Origin: Sphingobacteriales bacterium
GTDB lineage: Bacteria > Bacteroidota > Bacteroidia > Chitinophagales > Chitinophagaceae
DNA: 64,000 bases
Reading direction: 5' to 3'
Assembly (NCBI GenBank): GCA_016192105.1
Contig: JACPUV010000041.1
Span: forward strand, 1 to 64,000
In this document: piece by piece, positions 34,747-43,050 of the stretch
Position numbering within the stretch: position 1 is the stretch's first letter
Layout: every line of letters begins with the position of its first letter
Position numbers and translations under genes: made by a program
Notes under the pieces: generated by a model
The model's database searches: none
The model's input: only the letters and a program-made list of their open reading frames with translations
Told to the model about the DNA's origin: nothing

Positions 34747-35065
34747 TACAGTTTCACCCTCCAATCAATATCGGGTGGCACCTTATCCCGGAAGAAAAGT
34801 TTTTCGAACTCGAGCGGAGAATATAAAGTACTGCTCCTGTTATTCGGAATTTTCATCTGACCCATTGTTGATGATTCTCATCGACAGAGCATTTTGGCAA
34901 TAGAAAAATATCTATGAAAGCGTACCCGTTCGCTCCGATATATATATTTTACCGGCAACGCAAAAGTTATGACCAGGTGTGCCAGTGCTCAGGTATCCCG
35001 TCTGGCATGGTTGCCCTGTTATCTCATAATCCAAAAATTCTATCAATAAAAAAAACAAAACCATT

Positions 35066-35776
35066 ATGAAACTCCCAACCAAGCTAAAAAACGAAATCCT
35101 GATCACTGCAGCACTGTTTGCAACAATTATCTCTGTTGCACAAAGCGGTAATGTGGGTATTGGCACCAGTGCACCAAACAGTAACGCTGCTCTTGAACTG
35201 GCAGCCTCCAACAAGGGCTTTTTGCCGAATCGTGTATCCCTAACCGCCACCAATTCCCCGCTTCCGCTGACGGCACATATAGAGGGTATGTTGGTATATA
35301 ATACTGCTACTACGGGCACTTCACCCCTCAACGTATATCCCGGCTGGTATTATAACGATGGTACAAAATGGGTGCGGTTGGCGAGTAATAATTTTGGCAA
35401 TACCAAAGTATTTGCTACCGGTACCTTTACCTGCCCTTACAACGGAGGGTCAGGAGGCACTGGTTTTGCTACAGGTTTGAACATCGCTATTCCTTCTGAT
35501 GGATGGTATTATATTGAATCCGGGCTCACCATCGGATCCGATTGCAATGATTATTGGATGTACATTAATACACCGGCTGGCGCTGCTGATATTTGGCGGG
35601 TTTATTGTTCGGTTGCAGCTAATTCTCTTTATGTTCCGCGGGAGCAATCCCGCATGCTATTTCTTACCGCGGGTTCTTATCCAATTTTAGCCGGCAAAAG
35701 TAATCTTGTTGTTCCTACACAATGTAATATTGGTAACCCGGTTGTATATGTATCAGTAGTGAAGATTCAGAATTAG
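35066..35776 (+). CDS. Secreted protein, cassette gene 1
   Basis: 236 residues with a signal peptide (about 1-28, LITAALFATIISVAQS). The mature N-terminus carries the Bacteroidota 'NVGIGT' motif (GNVGIGTSAPNSNAALELA, then NKGFLPNRVSLTATNSPL and GMLVYNTATTGTSPLNVYPG), shared by many large secreted fibre- or spike-like proteins. The C-terminal 110 residues look like a compact beta-sandwich with repeated aromatic residues and Cys (TFTCPYNGG, SDCNDYWMY). It has no T9SS tail. Its codon choice is more A/T-rich than the flanking housekeeping genes. Likely surface or extracellular; function unknown. Confidence 0.72.
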   Translation: MKLPTKLKNEILITAALFATIISVAQSGNVGIGTSAPNSNAALELAASNKGFLPNRVSLTATNSPLPLTAHIEGMLVYNTATTGTSPLNVYPGWYYNDGTKWVRLASNNFGNTKVFATGTFTCPYNGGSGGTGFATGLNIAIPSDGWYYIESGLTIGSDCNDYWMYINTPAGAADIWRVYCSVAANSLYVPREQSRMLFLTAGSYPILAGKSNLVVPTQCNIGNPVVYVSVVKIQN

Positions 35777-35862
35777 ACATGTTTTTAGATACATCACGAT
35801 CACGCATAATGTGCTATTAATGATGAGATGATTAATTCTCAGAACAGAAATCAAACTACCCC

Positions 35863-36762
35863 ATGAAAAAATTTATCCCAACCATCTTCTTAATCACAGC
35901 TCTGTATTGCGCTGGCTATACACAAACAGGTAATACTGGTATTGGCACTTCAACACCTGGATCAAAACTCACCGTGAATGGCTCACTGGCTGCCAATTAC
36001 CGGTCAGAGACAGCTACCACTGCCACTATCGGAGCCAATGACTTCTACGTAGTATGGAATGGTACTGCTAACAGCACCCTCACATTACCGGCCGCTATCA
36101 TTGGCAACGGCAATTACAAAGGCCGTCTTTATTATATCAAAAACACCACTGCTTCATTCAACATGGTGCTTGCCGCCAGCGGAAGTGAATTGATTGACGG
36201 GGCTCCCGGCATTTCCATCCCTTCGGGTTACGGAGTGAATATTGTAAACACCGGTGCTACCAGTGGCACAACCTGGGAAGTGGTTTCATTCATGAACGCC
36301 TCAATTCCTCAATTCCATACTTCCTCCGTAATTGCTGCCGGCGGTTCTGCTACTCTTACCGGTACGACCAGCACGGCAGAAGTATTACCGGGCATGAGCC
36401 TGACCGTGAATAACCCGTCAGGGGAATCCCTCAATTATCTAATCAACAGCAGTATTGCATTCGATGCTGGTGCAGCAACACCTACGAATGGTGCAGTCAA
36501 TATGTATGTACATATGATCCCTTATATCTATGTTGATGGTGTGGCCACCAGTTTCAGGACCTTTATTGAATCAGAACCAACCAGGGTTAGTGGCGGCACG
36601 GAAGCATCTTCCAACTTCATAGGCAATATCAACGGTACAGTTTCGCTTGCTCCTGGCAGTCATACAATTGAAGTGCGATATATTATATCATCTTTCAGTA
36701 ACCTGGCCAGTTATACTATCAACCAGGCTGGCAGCACAATCACTGCCACCACGATTTATTAA
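35863..36762 (+). CDS. Secreted protein, cassette gene 2
   Basis: 299 residues. Signal peptide KKFIPTIFLITALYCAGYTQ, then the NTGIGTSTPGSKLTVNGSL motif. Residues about 22-145 are clearly homologous to the same region of the next gene (NDFYVVWNG, GRLYYIKNT, GSELIDGAP, TWEVV). The C-terminal 150 residues are unrelated to the neighbour's and form a Ser/Thr-rich beta domain (SLTVNNPSGESLNYLINSSI; GSHTIEVRYIISSFSNLASY). It has no sorting tail. This constant-N, variable-C plan suggests modular surface proteins. Gene spacing (86 and about 50 bases) suggests one operon. Confidence 0.75.
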   Translation: MKKFIPTIFLITALYCAGYTQTGNTGIGTSTPGSKLTVNGSLAANYRSETATTATIGANDFYVVWNGTANSTLTLPAAIIGNGNYKGRLYYIKNTTASFNMVLAASGSELIDGAPGISIPSGYGVNIVNTGATSGTTWEVVSFMNASIPQFHTSSVIAAGGSATLTGTTSTAEVLPGMSLTVNNPSGESLNYLINSSIAFDAGAATPTNGAVNMYVHMIPYIYVDGVATSFRTFIESEPTRVSGGTEASSNFIGNINGTVSLAPGSHTIEVRYIISSFSNLASYTINQAGSTITATTIY

Positions 36763-36812
36763 AACCAAAGTGCCAATCTTTCAAAAACATGATAAATTCT
36801 AAAACAAATTTA

Positions 36813-37667
36813 ATGAAACAAAGCTATCTACTCCTTTTTATGGCAGTATTCTGCGGCCTCGCTAATGCCCAGACAGGCAATACAGGAATTGGCACTTCCA
36901 CACCAGGAAGCAGACTCACTGTAAACGGATCTTTCGGTGCAGCGTATACGACGATTACCGCTACAACTTACACCGCGGGAGAGAATGATTTTTATATAGT
37001 GTGGAATGGATCTGCTGCGGGTGCCATCAATTTGCCGGCCTCTACCAGCGGGCCCGACAGGGTTGGGAGGTTATACTTTTTAAAAAATACTTCTGTTCTG
37101 TATTCGCTCACCATTGATGCAGACGGCATTGAACTTATAGACAATAGTCAGGCCCTCATTGTTCATCCGGGCGAAACCGCCTTACTGGTAAAGACCAGCG
37201 TTAACAGCGCTACGGGCGTCACCTGGGAAGTAGTGCAGATAGCAAAAACCCAATCTCCTTATTACCTCGCAGTTGCAGGCGGATCACAGAACTTTGCCGA
37301 TGGATCTAATACCCAATCGGACTTTACGGCACTGGAATACAGCACCAACGGGGGGGCAGATTTTAACCTCGGCACGAGTGTATGGAGCTGCCCGCAAACC
37401 GGAACATACCGGATATATGTGGAAGGTCAGGGCTCTCCAACTGTTCCGGGCAATCAGAGCCACGCCGGTTTTTCTATATTAAAGAATGGTGCCGCACTAA
37501 CAACCCAATATTTCTTTGTATCCTCAGGTCCCTTCAGCAGTGGCGCAGTAACCCATATCGTTAATCTTGCTGCTGGTGATCAGATCACCGTTAATGTGAT
37601 CATGTGTCTCGGATGTGGTACCGGCATGAATTCTACAAGACGAAGGCTGGAGATTACTCGATTGTAA
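36813..37667 (+). CDS. Secreted protein with C1q-like C-terminal domain, cassette gene 3
   Basis: 284 residues from ATG 36813 (signal KQSYLLLFMAVFCGLANAQ); an upstream in-frame ATG at 36789 adds 8 residues. The N-terminal module (GNTGIGTSTPGSRLTVNG, NDFYIVWNG, GRLYFLKNT, IELIDNSQ, TWEVVQ) matches cassette gene 2. The C-terminal about 130 residues look like a C1q/TNF-type jelly roll: WSCPQTGTYRIYVEG, SHAGFSILKNGAAL, GDQITVNVIMCLG. Such domains usually trimerise and bind ligands. Together with its neighbour it shows domain swapping behind a shared N-terminus. Confidence 0.75.
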   Translation: MKQSYLLLFMAVFCGLANAQTGNTGIGTSTPGSRLTVNGSFGAAYTTITATTYTAGENDFYIVWNGSAAGAINLPASTSGPDRVGRLYFLKNTSVLYSLTIDADGIELIDNSQALIVHPGETALLVKTSVNSATGVTWEVVQIAKTQSPYYLAVAGGSQNFADGSNTQSDFTALEYSTNGGADFNLGTSVWSCPQTGTYRIYVEGQGSPTVPGNQSHAGFSILKNGAALTTQYFFVSSGPFSSGAVTHIVNLAAGDQITVNVIMCLGCGTGMNSTRRRLEITRL

Positions 37668-37707
37668 CTGGCATATTAATTAACCGGATTTCATAAAAAT
37701 AAATCTC

Positions 37708-39222
37708 ATGAAAAAAATAATATTCACCTTCACAACAATCCTCTCATCGGTCATCACCATACGGGCACAGTTCTACAACGACGGTCTGGTGACTAACGAT
37801 GGAGACCTGATCAGCGATTGGCAAACACAATGGTTCAATTCGGCCAACGGTATTTTTAACGGTAGTAACAGCGGTGTATTTGAGCATCTTGGCCCTTCGT
37901 TACAAACCTTTATCAATAACGGTGTTTACAATGCTACAACCAGTCATACTGACCAATTTCTCGGACCTCTCGGGGCCACCGGCGCACAGGAAATTGGCGG
38001 TAGTATGAGACCATTTTTTTTCAACCTGCTTTTGAATAATGGCGCTACTGAACAAATCAATATTACGAATACTGATGGAGCTAACGTAAGAAATACCGCT
38101 ACATTCAGCAACGGTATCACTACTACGATTCGTAGCAATCATCAAACAGGAGCACTTCGCTTTGAAAACGGTACAGTTTATACTGGTGGCAACAGTGATG
38201 CACAGCACGTGAATGGATACGTGAGCAAGATAGGTAATGGTGCCTTTGTATTTCCTGTTGGCAGTGGCACTGATATACGCACGGTGAGCATGAATGCACC
38301 TGCAGTTCCCAGTGAAATCAGTACTGCCTGGTTTGTTGGCAATCCTTCCGGCATTTCCGATCCTTCGGATGGAGCAACTCATCCCATCAACGCAGTACAA
38401 AGCCCTGTTACATCAATCAGCCCCTTTGGCTTTTGGGATTGGATACTTGTATCAGGCGATGATGACAACCTGGGTGTTACCGTTTCCATTCCCGATATGA
38501 ACTCGTTTGCTACTACAGCCAGTTTGCGGCTGGTGGGCTGGAACGGGACTGTGTGGATAGACCTTAGCGGCAGTGCTACTGCCAGTGGCAACACGGAGAA
38601 CAGTACGCTGAGTGGAATTATCCCGGCCGGCGTCAACATCACAGCCCTTGCTATCGGAAGCATCAATTTTGTTTTGCCGTTGCAATGGCAGTCATTTACT
38701 GCTGTGATAAAACCTGGTTGTGTGGTACAGCTCGACTGGATTACAAGCAGGGAAGAACACACTGCTTATTTTGAAGTGCAGCAGAGTACCAATGGAACGG
38801 ACTTCAATTCTATTACACGGGTAACAGCAGCGGGATATTCGGGCCAGTCAAAAAATTACCAGGCTGTTGACAGGAATGTATCGCCTGGCACCAACTATTA
38901 TCGCATTAAACAGGTAGATGCAGATGAAAGATCAACTTACAGCGAAGTGCGTCATGTAACTATTAATTGCGGCGGTAGACAGACCGTTGTGGTTTACCCT
39001 ACCGTTACCAGAGGAGGGGTAATAGTGCAGTTGCCTCAGAATTATGACCATGCATTGATAAAGGTGGTGAATACAAATGGACAATTGATGTCAGCGCCGG
39101 TACAGGGTGTGGGTCGCTATCGTTATTTGTCGATGGGTGCTTTACCTGCTGGTGTTTACCTAATACAGGTAAGCAATAATAAAACAAATGAAGAGTACAA
39201 ATTTAAAGTGATTGTACAATAG
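37708..39222 (+). CDS. Secreted protein with T9SS type A sorting domain, cassette gene 4
   Basis: 504 residues: signal peptide (KKIIFTFTTILSSVITIRAQ), a long repetitive Asn/Gly/Thr-rich beta domain (about 25-320, with VFEHLGPSLQTFINNG, GYVSKIGNGAFVFPVGSG), a fibronectin-like segment (ISREEHTAYFEVQQSTNGTD-like, about 345-420), and the T9SS sorting domain (VYPTVTRGGVIVQLP, GVYLIQVSNN, FKVIVQ end). The signal sends it through the type IX system to the cell surface. It is the only cassette member with such a tail, so it may anchor or accompany the three smaller proteins. Confidence 0.85.
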   Translation: MKKIIFTFTTILSSVITIRAQFYNDGLVTNDGDLISDWQTQWFNSANGIFNGSNSGVFEHLGPSLQTFINNGVYNATTSHTDQFLGPLGATGAQEIGGSMRPFFFNLLLNNGATEQINITNTDGANVRNTATFSNGITTTIRSNHQTGALRFENGTVYTGGNSDAQHVNGYVSKIGNGAFVFPVGSGTDIRTVSMNAPAVPSEISTAWFVGNPSGISDPSDGATHPINAVQSPVTSISPFGFWDWILVSGDDDNLGVTVSIPDMNSFATTASLRLVGWNGTVWIDLSGSATASGNTENSTLSGIIPAGVNITALAIGSINFVLPLQWQSFTAVIKPGCVVQLDWITSREEHTAYFEVQQSTNGTDFNSITRVTAAGYSGQSKNYQAVDRNVSPGTNYYRIKQVDADERSTYSEVRHVTINCGGRQTVVVYPTVTRGGVIVQLPQNYDHALIKVVNTNGQLMSAPVQGVGRYRYLSMGALPAGVYLIQVSNNKTNEEYKFKVIVQ

Positions 39223-39256
39223 CCTCAGAATTTCCATGAGGAGACGAATGTTATTG

Positions 39257-39337
39257 TTGCGACCCCATTTTCGGCCCGCGGGCTATATGACCTTCCCTGC
39301 AGGGAAGGTCATATAGCCGGGCGGTCGCAGCCTTCAG
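39257..39337. repeat. Right direct repeat with a perfect 38-bp palindrome
   Basis: About 81 bp, same orientation as 34547-34629. Its core 39281-39318 is a perfect palindrome (19-bp arms, centre at 39299/39300, containing CTATATGACCTTCC and its complement). It could also terminate the cassette transcript, but has no T run, so a repeat/recombination site is more likely. Confidence 0.8.
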
Positions 39338-39423
39338 CCACTCGTAATTTTACAATTGGCCGAAGGATGCGCCGATGGCAGATCCCATCCTGCCGCCGGA
39401 TTCCTTATTTCCTCCTGCGCTGT

Positions 39424-40491
39424 TTACGCGTTCCGGTTGATGCAATTCAGGTCTTCAAAAGCGGTTTCGAGTCGTTTGATAAAGGATTCTTCCCCCTTAC
39501 GCAACCAAACCCGCGGGTCGTAGTATTTCTTGTTGGGTTTGTCGTCTCCTTCGGGATTGCCCAGCTGGGCCTGCAGGTATCCCTCATTCTTTTTGTAATT
39601 GTTCAGCACACCTTCCCAGAAGGCCCATTGCAGGTCGGTATCCAGGTTCATTTTTATGGCTCCATACCCAATGGCTTCCCGGATCTGGTGCTGCGGAGAA
39701 CCGCTGCCGCCGTGGAATACGAAATAGACGGGTTTGGCCGCGGTCTTAAACTTCTGCTGAATATATTCCTGGCTGTTGTTGAGTATCGCGGGACGTAATT
39801 CCACATTACCGGGCTTATACACCCCGTGTACATTTCCAAACGCTGCGGCGATGGTAAAGAGTTTACCGACCTTGCCCAGTTCCTGGTAGGCGAATGCCAC
39901 ATCTTCGGGTTGCGTATATAGTTTGGAATTTTCCACATCACTGTTATCCACCCCGTCTTCCTCACCACCGGTTACCCCCAGCTCGATTTCAATACTCATG
40001 CCGAGGGGATTCATCCGCTTGAAGAATTCAACGGAGGTCTGAATATTTTCCGCGATGGGCTCTTCGCTCAGGTCAAGCATGTGGGAACTGAACAGGGGTT
40101 GCCCTTTTTCTTTGTGGAATTGTTCGCCGGCATCCAGTAAACCGCTGATCCAGGGCAGCCATTTTTTAGCCGCATGGTCTGTATGCAGTACAACGGGTAC
40201 ACCGTAATATTTTGCCACGTTGTGTATATGCAGGGCACCGGATACCCCGCCGGCAATATTTCCCTGCAGGTTATCATTGGGCATTCCCTTTCCTGCGATA
40301 AACTGGGCGCCGCCATTGGAAAACTGGATGATAACGGGCGAATTGACTTTGGCAGCTGTTTCCAGCACGGCATTGATGGTATTGGTACCAATGGTATTCA
40401 CAGCCGGTAAAGCAAACTGGTTGTCTCTTGCATCATTGTAGAGTGCTTCCAGTTCGTCGCCGAACAGCACCCCTGCTCTGTACTTTTTCAT
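39424..40491 (-). CDS. fbaA: Class II (zinc) fructose-bisphosphate aldolase
   Basis: 355 residues. Zinc and catalytic motifs of class II FBP aldolases are present: VVLHTDHAAKKWLPW (first zinc His and catalytic Asp), IEIELGVTGGEEDGVDN, and FVFHGGSGSP with NLDTDLQWA in the phosphate loop region. The length and the 'SALF'-like N-terminus KYRAGVLFGDELEALYNDA fit the class IIA (E. coli/yeast) type. Glycolytic aldolase, cytoplasmic. It is monocistronic here. The class I enzyme at 32197 makes the second aldolase in the window. Confidence 0.95.
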   Translation of the reverse strand: MKKYRAGVLFGDELEALYNDARDNQFALPAVNTIGTNTINAVLETAAKVNSPVIIQFSNGGAQFIAGKGMPNDNLQGNIAGGVSGALHIHNVAKYYGVPVVLHTDHAAKKWLPWISGLLDAGEQFHKEKGQPLFSSHMLDLSEEPIAENIQTSVEFFKRMNPLGMSIEIELGVTGGEEDGVDNSDVENSKLYTQPEDVAFAYQELGKVGKLFTIAAAFGNVHGVYKPGNVELRPAILNNSQEYIQQKFKTAAKPVYFVFHGGSGSPQHQIREAIGYGAIKMNLDTDLQWAFWEGVLNNYKKNEGYLQAQLGNPEGDDKPNKKYYDPRVWLRKGEESFIKRLETAFEDLNCINRNA

Positions 40492-40602
40492 TGATTTTTT
40501 AATTTTAAATAAGTGGCAAATGCTTTTCAGCAGGCAGGTAATCGTTAAAGGCCCGCTAATATAGAGCTTTTCCCGAATTCAAAACGCTAACATCCGTTCA
40601 TT

Positions 40603-41718
40603 TCAGCGTGATTTTCCCTTGCTTTTCCCCAGGTTTTTCTGAACGAGAAGCAGGTTCTTGCGGAGGGTTTGTTTAAGATGAACCTTAACGACCTGCCCCA
40701 TTGACTGGCATTTTTCATAAGCGCCTGTATGCATGTATTCTCCCAGCTCTTTTTTCAACTGGTTCAGTTTTTCCGGGCTGGAAATCTTGTCATGGGTCAT
40801 AATGTCCAGCAGGTCCTTGATCCGGTAACGGGAACTGGCCAGCCGGAACGTGATCATCGTTCGCTCCTCGGCCTGGTATTGTTCAATGGATTCCCTGTTT
40901 AAATGGGTGAGGGCCAGTTGAACAAAAGCATAATTTTCCTTGAAAAACTGCGGCAGGTAAAGATTTTTCCGGCCCTCATAGGATTGCTGATCGAAATCAA
41001 TACTGCGGATCCGGTACTGGTAATCCTCGATATCCGGTGTAATGCCGACCACGAAATTATAGCTGCGCATATCTCCCAGCAACCGGACAAAACAACGTTC
41101 ATTGAATTTGACAAACTCTTTGGCCAGCCGGATCTTGTTGGTCTCGGGGGCTTCCATCAGCTGCTGAATGAATACGTCACCGGGTATTCCGGGAATATGT
41201 TCTTCCACCAGGGTATTGTCACAGGTAAAGAAAGTGATCCGGTTGGGGGAGAGGATATGTTCCAGTTCCAGGCCATAGATACGGGAGGCGTCGGCGATCT
41301 TGATATAATAATGATCGTAGTTGTCATTGAATTTATTCACGATCCGGATCCGGAAAGGATTGGAATTGCCGAAGGAACAGTAGTCGATCCGGGCCACATC
41401 GAGGTGCGTGATAAAACTGAAATCGCCTTCCGTTTTCAGGATCGCATATATTTTTACCAGGCCCTCGCGGATATAATCCCATTCGCGGCTGTCATACGAT
41501 GTTTTTTCCCAGTGTGTATGGTTCCCGTGTTTGTCCAGTATCGGGGTGGACCAAGTGAATTTGAGCAACTCATGGTAGCTGACCGGCAACTTTACTTCTC
41601 GCCCCCGTTCTTTTAAATAACTCCTCAGCTTGTTATTTACCGGGTACATCGGCTTTTTCCGGGAGGGCTTATCGCCTTCCTTTGTTTCCCGGCCGTTCTG
41701 GTTATCGATGAAGCGCAT
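40603..41718 (-). CDS. Unrecognised protein with kinase-like motifs
   Basis: 371 residues, no signal peptide. I do not recognise a named family, but the order of motifs resembles a protein-kinase/aminoglycoside-phosphotransferase fold: a strand with Lys (DHYYIKIADASRIYG, about 140), helix Glu (GLELEHILS), a hinge-like TLVEEHIPGIPGD (about 172), a catalytic-loop-like RLLGDMRSYNFVVG (Asp and Asn in HxDxxxxN spacing, about 217), and a DFG-like IRSIDFDQQSY (about 242). The N-terminus is basic and Pro-rich; the C-terminus is helical and Lys-rich. If real, it is a small-molecule or protein kinase. The downstream gene is fbaA (111 bases). Confidence 0.7.
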   Translation of the reverse strand: MRFIDNQNGRETKEGDKPSRKKPMYPVNNKLRSYLKERGREVKLPVSYHELLKFTWSTPILDKHGNHTHWEKTSYDSREWDYIREGLVKIYAILKTEGDFSFITHLDVARIDYCSFGNSNPFRIRIVNKFNDNYDHYYIKIADASRIYGLELEHILSPNRITFFTCDNTLVEEHIPGIPGDVFIQQLMEAPETNKIRLAKEFVKFNERCFVRLLGDMRSYNFVVGITPDIEDYQYRIRSIDFDQQSYEGRKNLYLPQFFKENYAFVQLALTHLNRESIEQYQAEERTMITFRLASSRYRIKDLLDIMTHDKISSPEKLNQLKKELGEYMHTGAYEKCQSMGQVVKVHLKQTLRKNLLLVQKNLGKSKGKSR

Positions 41719-41735
41719 TGGGGAGTGTTGTTGTT

Positions 41736-41805
41736 AGTTGTTAGTTGTTAGTTGTTAGTTGTCAGTTGTCAGTTGTCAGTTGTCAGTTGACAGTTGTCAG
41801 TTGTG
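41736..41805. repeat. Tandem heptamer array (AGTTGTT/AGTTGTC)
   Basis: Ten heptamers: three AGTTGTT, four AGTTGTC, AGTTGAC, AGTTGTC, AGTTGTG. It is located between the kinase-like gene and the BtuF-like gene, in the spacer that precedes the kinase-like start. Confidence 0.9.
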
Positions 41806-41824
41806 AGCTTGCTGCAATTTCGGA

Positions 41825-42610
41825 CTATTTAACCTGATCACGAAGTTTTTGGAAATAAGCGGGTGCTTTCAGCAACCGGCTGCCGTACCAGCTAAATAGT
41901 TCTCCATCGACCCGGATTATTTTAGTTCCGGGTAATTGGGCCTGCAACTCCGCCCTGTGTTTTTCTTTGAAGGGGTAGGGCTCTGAAGAAAGGAATACGA
42001 TCTCACAATGTAAAGCACGGAGTTCAGGAAGCTGGAAAGCCGGGTAACGGGTTGCCGGTTTAAAAATATTCTCAAACCCCGCGGCTTCCATCATGGAATG
42101 GATAAATGTACCGCCACCTGCAGCCATATACGGATCTTTCCAGATCAGGCAGGCCGCCCGCGGCCTTGCACCTTCAATCACAAGGGATGAAAAGGCTTCC
42201 CGGATACCGTCAACCAGTTCAGCCGCTTTTACCGTTTTCCCGGTAAGCCAACCGACCTGCTGAATCATATCCAAAGCGCCGGACAGGTTGCTTACATCGC
42301 TTACCCAAACAGGAAATTCATGCTCCAGCGCCAGCACCTGTTCTTTGCTGTTTTCTTCCTTTCCGGCAATGATCAGGTCGGGCTGCAACTGCAGGATGGC
42401 CGCTGTTTTTACCTGTTTGGTGCCGCCCACTTTTGTTTTTGAACGATACCAGGCATCCGGGTGTATGCAGAATTTCGTGATGCCGCACACTTCTTCCCGC
42501 AGCCCCAGGTCATACAGCAATTCTGTCTGTGAGGGAACAAGCGAAATGATTCGTTCGGGAAGATCCGGAACCCTGATGCTCCGGCCGCATTGATCAATGG
42601 CAGACCGCAT
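41825..42610 (-). CDS. BtuF-like periplasmic-binding-fold protein without signal peptide
   Basis: 261 residues of the helical-backbone metal/corrinoid receptor fold (class III binding protein): RIISLVPSQTELLYDLGL, LQLQPDLIIAGKEENS, ALHCEIVFLSSEPYPFKEKH match the BtuF/FhuD family. Unlike true periplasmic receptors it lacks an export signal; the coding frame starts directly with MRSAIDQCGRSIRVPDLP and no hydrophobic stretch is found upstream in frame. It may be a cytoplasmic corrinoid- or iron-related protein, as in 'cobalamin-binding protein' annotations in Bacteroidota. No permease or ATPase gene is adjacent. Confidence 0.8.
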   Translation of the reverse strand: MRSAIDQCGRSIRVPDLPERIISLVPSQTELLYDLGLREEVCGITKFCIHPDAWYRSKTKVGGTKQVKTAAILQLQPDLIIAGKEENSKEQVLALEHEFPVWVSDVSNLSGALDMIQQVGWLTGKTVKAAELVDGIREAFSSLVIEGARPRAACLIWKDPYMAAGGGTFIHSMMEAAGFENIFKPATRYPAFQLPELRALHCEIVFLSSEPYPFKEKHRAELQAQLPGTKIIRVDGELFSWYGSRLLKAPAYFQKLRDQVK

Positions 42611-42803
42611 GCAGGCAAGTTAACAAAAGAGTGGGGGACGCTGAAATGGAAGGAGCGGGCGGTAATAGCAGCGAGGGTCTATAGCCCCGGGCTATACAAA
42701 TTGTCAGTTGTACAGAATTTACCGTTTGAAACGAATAGCTGGGGGGGAATTGCCAATTGTATTTATTGGGCTTTCGGGTTCTCTGTAAGCTCCGTTCACC
42801 GCG

Positions 42804-42834
42804 CCTCCTGCTAAACGGTTAATTTAGCAGGAGG
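42804..42834. other. Isolated strong hairpin
   Basis: Perfect 12-bp arms CCTCCTGCTAAA (42804-42815) and TTTAGCAGGAGG (42823-42834) around a 7-base loop. There is no T run on either strand and no gene ends nearby. It may be a REP-like element or part of a small RNA. Confidence 0.5.
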
Positions 42835-42859
42835 GGTTCCGGATGTTGAGTTTCTTTCA

Positions 42860-43050
42860 TGGATTTGGACACGGTGACGCTTGGTCGGTTTTCAGGATTG
42901 GATGGATTTGGACGGTTTTTTACGGATTTGGATTTCGCTGATTGGGGACGGTTTTCTTTGGATCTGGATTTTTCGGTTTTTAAACCGGATTGGATTTGGA
43001 CGGTTTTAGTCGGATCTGGATTTTCAGTTTTCAGTCGGGGTTGGATCTCA
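42860..43050. repeat. Degenerate GGATTTGGA/CGGTTTT repeat region
   Basis: Irregular repeats of GGATTTGGACGGTTTT-like units with spacing of about 22-35 bases (exact copies near 42903 and 42993). Both strands carry short open frames here, which are translated low-complexity repeats, not genes. From 42611 to 42803 and 43051 to 43404 I see no gene. Confidence 0.6.

Noticed and set aside
39281..39318. The 38-bp palindrome as a simple terminator of the cassette
   Set aside because: It lacks a T run and a related copy occurs upstream of the cassette, where a terminator would have no gene to end.
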